DNA of 5,201 bases from Verrucomicrobiaceae bacterium. Its GTDB lineage: Bacteria; Verrucomicrobiota; Verrucomicrobiae; Verrucomicrobiales; Akkermansiaceae. The position numbers and the translations under genes were made by a program. The stretch covers positions 1 through 5,201 of the forward strand of contig RPOS01000186.1 in NCBI GenBank assembly GCA_003820635.1, given 5' to 3'. The notes under the pieces are model-generated. The model made no database searches and had not been told where the DNA came from. It was given only the letters and a program-made list of their open reading frames with translations. How positions within the stretch are numbered: the first letter of the stretch is position 1; each line of letters begins with the position of its first letter. Below, in pieces: positions 1 to 5,201 of this stretch.

Positions 1-1617
<1,617 letters not shown>

Positions 1618-1630
1618 ATAGCCCGGGTTG

Positions 1631-3016
1631 CTACACTTTCTCCAGCGCGTAGCCGTCCTTGCCGTCCTTGACGCGCCAGCCCTGGGCGGCGAGTTCGTCG
1701 CGCAGGCGGTCGGATTCCGCCCAGTTTTTGGCAAGGCGCGCCTGCCAGCGGGTTTCGGCGAGGGTGCGGATGGCGTCGGGGATTTCAGCGGCGGTTTCCT
1801 CGGGAAGTGTGAGCCCCAGGGCACGCAGCACGCGGTTGAGCCCGGCGAGCGCGGCGGCGGCGTCCTTGCCTGTGAGATTCGCGCTCTCGCGCAGGCCGGT
1901 GAAGAGTCCGCCGAGCGCGGCCGGCGTGTTCAGATCGTCGTTGAGGCTGTCCCACGCCGCTTGGAAGGGGCCGAAGGAAACGGCGTCCAGCACCACGTCG
2001 CCGCCGGTTTTCGCCGCGAGGTTGCGCGCGCCCTTGGCGAGCTTGGCCAACGCCTCGCGTGCGGCGGAGAGCGAATCGAGCGTGAAGTTGAGCTGCTTGC
2101 GGTAGTGGCCGCCGATCAGCACATAGCGCACTTCCATCGGCGTGAAGCCGCGGTTTTCGAGATCCGTTAGAGTATAAAGATTCCCGAGCGACTTGGACAT
2201 CTTGCCGCCGTCCACCAGCAGGTGGGTGATGTGGAACCAGTGGGCGGCGAAGTGCCCGCCGCAGGAGCAGACGCTCTGGGCGATCTCGTTCTCATGGTGG
2301 GGAAACACCAGATCGACGCCGCCGGAGTGGAGGTCGAAATTTTCGCCCAGATACTCGCGGATCATCGCCGAGCATTCGAGGTGCCAGCCGGGGCGGCCTT
2401 CACCCCATGGCGAGGGCCAGAAGTTTTCCCCGTCCTCGGGGCGGCGCGCTTTCCACAATACGAAGTCGGACACGCTGTCCTTCTCGTATTCATCCGCGTT
2501 GGCGCGGGCATTCTGGGTCTTGCCGAGATCGAGCTCGCGCTCGTCGAGATGCGAGAGTTTGCCGTAGCCGGGAAACGACGAGATCTTGAAATACACCGAG
2601 CCGTCATCCGAGGCATAGGCGTGGCCCTTGGCGATGAGATCCTCGATCATGGCGATCTGCTGCGGGATGTGCTCGACGGCACCGGGTTCGATGTGCGGTT
2701 CGAGCAGACCGAGTTTCCCACAGTCGGCGTGAAACTTCTCCGTCCAGCCGGCGGTGAAATCCGTGAGGGATTGGCCGGCCTTTTGAGAATCGCGGATCGT
2801 CTTGTCGTCCACGTCGGTGATGTTGCGGACGTGCAGCGTGTGCGTGCCGCCGGTTTCAAGCGTGCGGCGCAGCACGTCCTGCAGCACGAAGGTGCGGAAG
2901 TTTCCAATGTGCGCCGGCCCGTAAACGGTGGGGCCGCAGCAGTAGAAACGGAAGGTCTTGCCGTCGATGGGCTGGAGTTCGCGTTCGGTCCGGGTGAGCG
3001 TGTCAAAAAGCCGCAT
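1631..3016 (-). CDS. cysS: Cysteinyl-tRNA synthetase (CysRS)
   Basis: This class I aminoacyl-tRNA synthetase attaches cysteine to tRNA-Cys in the cytoplasm, using ATP. The 461-residue length is normal. The N-terminal Rossmann fold has CCGPTVYG with zinc ligand Cys27, then the first signature as HIGN (36-39); Asn in place of the final His also occurs in other bacterial CysRS enzymes. RNITDVDDK lies at 64-72. GWHLECSAM carries Cys215 (zinc) and Trp211 (cysteine pocket), and FPHHENE carries His240 and Glu244 (zinc). KMSKS is at 272-276. The C-terminal 150 residues form the helical DALR-type tRNA-binding region, ending in WRVKDGKDGYALEKV. The ATG start aligns with the family N-terminus (MRLFDTLTR). 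No Shine-Dalgarno is visible; a weak promoter begins only 9 bases upstream. It is a single complete copy, not clustered with other translation genes. Confidence 0.98.
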   Translation of the reverse strand: MRLFDTLTRTERELQPIDGKTFRFYCCGPTVYGPAHIGNFRTFVLQDVLRRTLETGGTHTLHVRNITDVDDKTIRDSQKAGQSLTDFTAGWTEKFHADCGKLGLLEPHIEPGAVEHIPQQIAMIEDLIAKGHAYASDDGSVYFKISSFPGYGKLSHLDERELDLGKTQNARANADEYEKDSVSDFVLWKARRPEDGENFWPSPWGEGRPGWHLECSAMIREYLGENFDLHSGGVDLVFPHHENEIAQSVCSCGGHFAAHWFHITHLLVDGGKMSKSLGNLYTLTDLENRGFTPMEVRYVLIGGHYRKQLNFTLDSLSAAREALAKLAKGARNLAAKTGGDVVLDAVSFGPFQAAWDSLNDDLNTPAALGGLFTGLRESANLTGKDAAAALAGLNRVLRALGLTLPEETAAEIPDAIRTLAETRWQARLAKNWAESDRLRDELAAQGWRVKDGKDGYALEKV

Positions 3017-3024
3017 GGCCGGGG

Positions 3025-3053
3025 TGTGTAAGAAGCGCGGCCCCGCCAGCCAA
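3025..3053 (-). promoter_or_regulatory. Possible cysS promoter
   Basis: Read on the minus strand, TTGGCT (3053-3048) is separated by 17 bases from TACACA (3030-3025), and the cysS ATG begins 8 bases further on. The -35 match is fair and the -10 match weak. The element would give an almost leaderless transcript, which suits the absence of a Shine-Dalgarno. Read-through from the upstream PEP-CTERM gene is the alternative source of transcription, since no good terminator separates them. Confidence 0.3.
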
Positions 3054-3074
3054 GAGCGAAGAGCGAAAGCCGCT

Positions 3075-3380
3075 TTATTTCCCGCGCTGGCGGCGCAACA
3101 GCAGCAGGCTGGAAAGCATCAGCAGGGCGGCGCTTCCCGGCTCGGGGATGGCCGCGGTGTGGAATTCCACCATCACCCACTCCTTCTTGCCGTCCTTGGT
3201 CACCACTTCCACCGGCACTTTCATCGGCGCTTGTTCCGGCGCGACGGCCGCCGGCGGGGCATGGGCGGCCAGTGGTGCATCTGTGTCAGGCGTGCCGCCG
3301 CGCAAGGCCCACGCCGCCATCGGCGGGGACGCCAGAAGCAGCCCCAGCCCCAGGAATTTGATTTTAAAAATACCGGACAA
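3075..3380 (-). CDS. Very short PEP-CTERM protein (exosortase substrate)
   Basis: The protein has 101 residues. An N-terminal signal peptide (MSGIFKIKFLGLGLLLASPP, cleavage probably after Ala25 in MAAWA) leads to about 50 residues of mature sequence rich in Ala and Pro, then a small charged stretch (VTKDGKKEWVMVEF). The C-terminus is a classic sorting tail: Pro-Glu-Pro at 79-81, a hydrophobic helix at about 84-95 and a basic end (RRQRGK). In the PEP-CTERM/exosortase system this tail is recognised and cut by the membrane enzyme exosortase (EpsH family), which releases or anchors the protein at the cell surface. No exosortase gene is in the window. The start is TTG, the only standard start codon between the upstream in-frame stop and the signal peptide; no Shine-Dalgarno is seen. 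The function of the mature part is unknown. It is encoded upstream of cysS on the same strand with a 58-base gap. Confidence 0.77.
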   Translation of the reverse strand: MSGIFKIKFLGLGLLLASPPMAAWALRGGTPDTDAPLAAHAPPAAVAPEQAPMKVPVEVVTKDGKKEWVMVEFHTAAIPEPGSAALLMLSSLLLLRRQRGK

Positions 3381-3444
3381 GCGCGGTGAATTTGATTAAA
3401 TTTTAAAAACAATCAAGAAAAACGTAATAATTTTAAGATTTCCG
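3381..3444. promoter_or_regulatory. AT-rich divergent intergenic region, probable promoter/operator area for the PEP-CTERM gene
   Basis: This is the AT-rich core of the gap between the minus-strand PEP-CTERM gene and the plus-strand membrane protein gene, in otherwise GC-rich DNA. It holds an inverted repeat TTGATT (3392-3397) / AATCAA (3411-3416) with a 13-base spacer. On the minus strand a TAAAAT box (5 of 6 to the -10 consensus) lies within it, but no convincing -35 is placed correctly. The exact promoter cannot be assigned from sequence alone. Confidence 0.3.
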
Positions 3445-3447
3445 GTG

Positions 3448-3475
3448 TTGGGCTGTCGGCCGTTCGTGCTATGGG
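3448..3475 (+). promoter_or_regulatory. Possible promoter of the 180-residue membrane protein gene
   Basis: TTGGGC (3448-3453) is followed after 16 bases by TATGGG (3470-3475) in the context TGCTATGGG, which resembles an extended -10 element. The ATG at 3487 lies 11 bases downstream, so the leader would be only a few bases long. This placement also argues against the GTG at 3445 as the start, because it would sit upstream of the promoter. Confidence 0.35.
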
Positions 3476-3486
3476 TGCCTCCGCAG

Positions 3487-4029
3487 ATGACCACGACCGG
3501 AGACGAGAGGAAGCGCCAGATCGCAGTGGGGGCAGGGATCCTGCTGGGGATTGCCGTGGTGGTCTGTGGCTCGCTGATCGGCTGGCGCTACCTGCCCGGG
3601 CTCTTGGGCGAGTGGCTGGGCACCATGATCGGGTTGATGACGACGCCGTTTCTGCTGGAGGCCTCGTTTGCGGTCCTCGGGCTCAGCCTGGTAATCTTCA
3701 TCAACCACTGGCGGCAAAGGCGGACTGGTGACGAGCTGATGTATCTGGAGCAGGTGGATGACCCGGATGGCTTGCCGGAACATGCGAGCTGGGCGGTTTT
3801 CCGTGAACCGCCCCTGGACGGGGAAACGCCCTCGCTACAGGCGCAGGCCGAGGGCGCGCTGGCCATCGGGGACTTTGCTGCGGCGGCCGAGTGCCTGGCC
3901 GCGATGTCGGAGCAGGAGCTCAAGCGCCCGGAAATCCTGGTTTTGCGCAGGGATCTGGCAAGGGCCACCGGCAGGACGGAGTTGGCGGCTGAGTTGGAGT
4001 GCCAGATTCATGCGGCTGTTCAAAAGTGA
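3487..4029 (+). CDS. Two-helix inner-membrane protein with a helical, TPR-like cytoplasmic tail; function unknown
   Basis: I do not recognise the family. From the ATG at 3487 the protein has 180 residues; an in-frame GTG at 3445 would add 14 residues, but they are not membrane-like and overlap the candidate promoter. A charged N-terminus (GDERKRQ) is followed by membrane helices at about 12-34 and 47-73. The second ends in NHWRQRR, which by the positive-inside rule puts the tail in the cytoplasm. Residues 80-115 are acidic and Pro-rich (DELMYLEQVDDPDGLPEH). Residues 116-180 look like two or three amphipathic helices with a TPR-like pattern (AEGALAIGDFAAAAECLAAM), suggesting protein-protein contact. 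The stop codon lies inside a 24-bp palindrome. The next gene starts 86 bases downstream from its own promoter, so co-transcription is not required. A scaffold or adaptor role is speculation. Confidence 0.85.
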   Translation: MTTTGDERKRQIAVGAGILLGIAVVVCGSLIGWRYLPGLLGEWLGTMIGLMTTPFLLEASFAVLGLSLVIFINHWRQRRTGDELMYLEQVDDPDGLPEHASWAVFREPPLDGETPSLQAQAEGALAIGDFAAAAECLAAMSEQELKRPEILVLRRDLARATGRTELAAELECQIHAAVQK

Positions 4030-4040
4030 ACTTTTGAACA
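4017..4040. repeat. 24-bp palindrome across a stop codon (terminator stem or operator)
   Basis: Arms TGTTCAAAAGT (4017-4027) and ACTTTTGAACA (4030-4040) are exact inverse complements around a 2-base centre, GA. The centre plus the last base of the left arm form the TGA stop of the upstream gene. As RNA it would fold into a 10-bp stem with a UGAA tetraloop, but no T-run follows on either strand, so it is not a canonical rho-independent terminator. It ends 16 bases before the -35 box of the Hpt gene promoter, so it may instead be a binding site for a dimeric regulator. Confidence 0.7.
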
Positions 4041-4056
4041 TTACGCGATTAAGGTT

Positions 4057-4085
4057 TTGAAAACGGGCCGTGATGGCGGTTTAAT
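4057..4085 (+). promoter_or_regulatory. Sigma70-type promoter of the Hpt / PH-like gene pair
   Basis: TTGAAA (4057-4062; 5 of 6 to TTGACA) is separated by exactly 17 bases from TTTAAT (4080-4085; 5 of 6 to TATAAT). This is the best promoter match in the window. The start point would fall near 4092, leaving about 24 bases before the ATG at 4116. GGCG (4075-4078) and CGCC (4088-4091) form a small inverted repeat flanking the -10 box, a possible but unproven operator. Confidence 0.55.
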
Positions 4086-4097
4086 ATCGCCCTTGTG

Positions 4098-4106
4098 AAG
4101 GAAGAG
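4098..4106 (+). promoter_or_regulatory. Ribosome-binding site that favours the ATG at 4116
   Basis: AAGGAAGAG is a purine-rich Shine-Dalgarno-like stretch. Its core lies 9-11 bases before the ATG at 4116. The alternative GTG at 4095 has no such element and would begin about 3 bases from the predicted transcription start. Confidence 0.4.
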
Positions 4107-4115
4107 CTTCTGCCC

Positions 4116-4442
4116 ATGAACCCGGTGAATTTCGCCAAGATGGCCCATGGCGATCCGGCTGGCCTGGTGGAGATGGCCTTCGATTATTTCAACGAAACCC
4201 GCCGCCTGATGACCGGCTGGATGGCGATGCTGGAGGCCGGGAATTTCAATCGTTTGCGCGATGATCTGCACCGCTGCAAGGGCGGCGCGTCCTTGTTCGG
4301 CCTGGAGCGGATCGTTTCGCTGCTCGGCGATTGCGAAAGCCCGCACTTGCTGGAGAAGCAGGGATTTGACATCGCCGCCTTCGAGCGCGAGCTCAGCGCG
4401 GCGGAAATCGCGGTGGTTGGCATGGCGGAGGCGGTTTGCTGA
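4116..4442 (+). CDS. Stand-alone histidine phosphotransfer (Hpt) protein
   Basis: The 108-residue protein is entirely one Hpt domain. It is helical throughout and carries the phosphotransfer motif HRCKGGASLFG, fitting the pattern HxxKGxxxxxG, with the predicted phosphorylated His52 and the conserved Lys55 and Gly56. Hpt proteins pass phosphate between the receiver domain of a hybrid sensor kinase and a response regulator in multistep phosphorelays, in the cytoplasm. The ATG at 4116 is chosen because of the purine-rich site before it; a GTG at 4095 would add 7 residues. It is first in a two-gene unit: its TGA overlaps the ATG of the next gene by one base (TGATG), which suggests translational coupling. 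No kinase or response regulator is encoded nearby, so its partners are unknown. The family call rests on the motif and size. Confidence 0.85.
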   Translation: MNPVNFAKMAHGDPAGLVEMAFDYFNETRRLMTGWMAMLEAGNFNRLRDDLHRCKGGASLFGLERIVSLLGDCESPHLLEKQGFDIAAFERELSAAEIAVVGMAEAVC

Positions 4443-4915
4443 TGGCGCGGGGCATCCAATCACCGGAAAAAGAACTGCGTTTCACCCGCTCCGGGCAGGC
4501 CGTGATCTTCTGGCTGGCCGCCGCTGTGTGCGCTGCCGTGGCGCTCACGCTCGCCGCCACCGCGCTTTACCGCGGCATCAACCCGCAACTGCCGCATCCG
4601 GCATGGGCGCTCATCCCGCTGGCAGCGGCGCTGGCTGCGGGCCGACTCGCCTGGCGGATGATCCGCCATGCCTACCTGATTCTGACGCCTCTCGGCATCG
4701 AGATTTTCCCGTTCCTGCGGCCGGCGCAGGGCATGCAGCTCGTCACCTGGCAGGAAATCCACGCCGTGGAGGTGGATGCGGCGCACACCCGGCTCACCCT
4801 TCACCATGATGCCGGGAAAACCTCCGGCATCCATATCTCGCTCAGACCGCTGCGCGCGGATCGTCGGGCGCTGCTGGCCAAGGCCGTACAGGGGCGCGTG
4901 AGCGGCGGAAAATAG
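4442..4915 (+). CDS. Two-helix membrane protein with PH-like C-terminal domain; function unknown
   Basis: The protein has 157 residues. After a short polar N-terminus come membrane helices at about 20-43 (Ala-rich) and 54-73, joined by a short loop (YRGINPQLPHPA). The helix end WRMIRH is basic, placing the tail in the cytoplasm. Residues 78-153 show an alternating beta-strand pattern (YLILTPLGIEIF, QLVTWQEIHAVEVD, TRLTLHHDAG, GIHISLRPL) and a final helix (RADRRALLAKAVQGRV). This is the layout of bacterial PH-like (bPH) domains attached to paired membrane helices; the assignment is by pattern only. The start is the ATG at 4442 overlapping the Hpt stop codon; a TTG at 4436 would add two residues but fits the overlap less well. 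The gene ends just before a terminator. Tight coupling to the Hpt gene suggests a shared process, but no direct role is evident. Confidence 0.82.
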   Translation: MARGIQSPEKELRFTRSGQAVIFWLAAAVCAAVALTLAATALYRGINPQLPHPAWALIPLAAALAAGRLAWRMIRHAYLILTPLGIEIFPFLRPAQGMQLVTWQEIHAVEVDAAHTRLTLHHDAGKTSGIHISLRPLRADRRALLAKAVQGRVSGGK

Positions 4916-4921
4916 CCATGG

Positions 4922-4945
4922 CGGGCGGCAAATCGCCCGTTTATT
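4922..4945 (+). terminator. Rho-independent terminator of the Hpt / PH-like unit
   Basis: CGGGCG (4922-4927) pairs perfectly with CGCCCG (4934-4939) around the loop GCAAAT, and TTTATT follows at once. An extra G-T pair can close the stem to 7 bp. It lies 6 bases after the stop codon. The T-run is interrupted by one A, so termination may be incomplete and some transcripts could continue into the structured leader downstream. Confidence 0.65.
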
Positions 4946-5043
4946 GTGCATCCGGATGAAAAGCGGAAATCCTCCCGCTGTGATGCGGGGAAGCGTTTCC
5001 ACAGACGGGAACGCATGTCTGAAAACACCAACCCCGAACGACG
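4946..5043 (+). promoter_or_regulatory. Structured 5' leader with competing hairpins (candidate cis-regulatory RNA)
   Basis: The 98 bases before the downstream exported-protein gene contain several perfect pairings. GCGTTTCC (4993-5000) pairs with GGGAACGC (5007-5014) as an 8-bp stem including one G-T pair, with loop ACAGAC. CCCGC (4974-4978) pairs with GCGGG (4985-4989). Alternatives exclude these: GCGG (4963-4966) with CCGC (4975-4978), CAGAC (5002-5006) with GTCTG (5017-5021), and CGGGG (4986-4990) with CCCCG (5032-5036). Mutually exclusive folds before a start codon are typical of leader-RNA switches. Short stretches (CCCGC-TGTGA-CGGGG and GTCTGAAAACACC) faintly recall parts of the cobalamin riboswitch, but the full conserved core is absent, so no class is assigned. 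The promoter is not clear; TATTGT at 4942-4947 is a weak -10 candidate. Confidence 0.4.
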
Positions 5044-5201
5044 ATGAAAACGAAAACGTTCGCATGTCTGGCAGGGCTTGCCCTTGCCTCCGCCGCTCAG
5101 GCGGGAACTCCAACCATTGAAACGGCTCCCGCGCCCGCCGCGGGACTGTGGCAGTGGTTTATCGGTGGCTCCGTGGGCTACCTCACCGATCTGGAAGAGG
5201 A
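5044..5201 (+). CDS. Exported, probably outer-membrane, protein; 3' end missing
   Basis: Only the first 52 codons are in the window. Residues 1-20 form a clear signal peptide: basic start MKTKT, hydrophobic core LAGLALASAA and cleavage motif AQA before Gly21. The mature start is a short Ala/Pro linker (ETAPAPAAG) followed by LWQWFIGGSVGYLTDLEE. An aromatic, Gly-rich segment after a Pro-rich linker looks like the first strand of a beta-barrel, as I recall from small outer-membrane proteins of Verrucomicrobiota; this is pattern recognition, not a search result. The ATG at 5044 is the only start giving the signal peptide, and no Shine-Dalgarno is visible (CCGAACGACG precedes it). It follows a terminator and the structured leader, so it is probably expressed as its own unit and perhaps controlled by the leader RNA. 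Confidence 0.72.
   Translation, partial: MKTKTFACLAGLALASAAQAGTPTIETAPAPAAGLWQWFIGGSVGYLTDLEE

Noticed and set aside
2222..3031. Long plus-strand open frame (269 codons) opposite cysS
   Set aside because: It lies wholly antisense to a clearly conserved synthetase, and its sequence mirrors the GC-rich third positions of cysS. It shows no domain features of its own.
3054..3067. Tandem GAGCGAA repeat between cysS and the PEP-CTERM gene
   Set aside because: Only two 7-base units; too short to separate from chance. The weak hairpin it allows has no T-run and was not called a terminator.
3221..3412. 63-codon minus-strand frame overlapping the PEP-CTERM start, considered as a frameshifted N-terminus
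   Set aside because: The PEP-CTERM frame already has its own intact signal peptide; the other frame gives Arg/Pro-rich sequence typical of a shadow of GC-rich coding DNA.
4017..4040. SOS (LexA) operator, because the outer arms read TGTTC and GAACA
   Set aside because: The half-sites are 14 bases apart, not the short spacing expected of a LexA box, and the neighbouring genes are not DNA-repair genes.
4993..5021. H-type pseudoknot between loop bases 5002-5006 and 5017-5021
   Set aside because: The connecting loop (5015-5016) has only 2 bases and cannot span the 8-bp stem. The pairing is more likely an alternative to the stem than simultaneous with it.
4946..5043. Calling the leader a cobalamin riboswitch outright
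   Set aside because: The region is about half the usual length and lacks the intact conserved core; only short segments look similar. It is kept as an unclassified structured leader.
4956..5120. 54-codon open frame from an ATG inside the leader, overlapping the first 77 bases of the downstream gene in another frame
   Set aside because: Low-complexity, polar product with no recognisable pattern and no Shine-Dalgarno. It shares its DNA with the leader hairpins and the signal-peptide codons, so it is most likely a chance frame.

Overview
The window is GC-rich bacterial DNA, most likely from the Verrucomicrobiota (Verrucomicrobiales-like). This is inferred from three things: a very short PEP-CTERM protein, a truncated gene with the N-terminus of a small secreted outer-membrane-type protein, and start regions mostly lacking Shine-Dalgarno sequences. 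No rRNA, tRNA, CRISPR array, insertion sequence or phage gene was seen.

Layout. Bases 1-1617 (+) hold the 3' nine-tenths of an MsbA/ABCB-type half-transporter with a complete set of ATPase motifs. It converges, with only 13 bases between stop codons, on cysS (3016-1631, -), a complete cysteinyl-tRNA synthetase with HIGN, KMSKS and all four zinc ligands. Upstream of cysS on the same strand is a 101-residue PEP-CTERM protein (3380-3075, -). An AT-rich divergent region (about 3381-3486) separates it from a 180-residue two-helix membrane protein of unknown function (3487-4029, +). The stop codon of that gene lies inside a 24-bp palindrome.

A good sigma70-type promoter (4057-4085) follows and drives a two-gene unit. 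The first gene is a stand-alone histidine phosphotransfer (Hpt) protein (4116-4442). The second, overlapping it by one base (TGATG), is a two-helix membrane protein with a PH-like C-terminal domain (4442-4915). A rho-independent terminator (4922-4945) ends the unit. The next 98 bases (4946-5043) can form several competing RNA hairpins. They lead into a gene for an exported, probably outer-membrane, protein (5044 onward) that is cut off by the window end.

How the genes fit together. The ABC transporter and cysS are housekeeping-type genes that share only position. The region 3075-5201 is richer in lineage-specific envelope genes: an exosortase substrate, two small inner-membrane proteins, an orphan phosphorelay protein and an exported protein. 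The most interesting items are the structured leader at 4946-5043, the Hpt/PH-like membrane protein pair, and the palindrome at 4017-4040.
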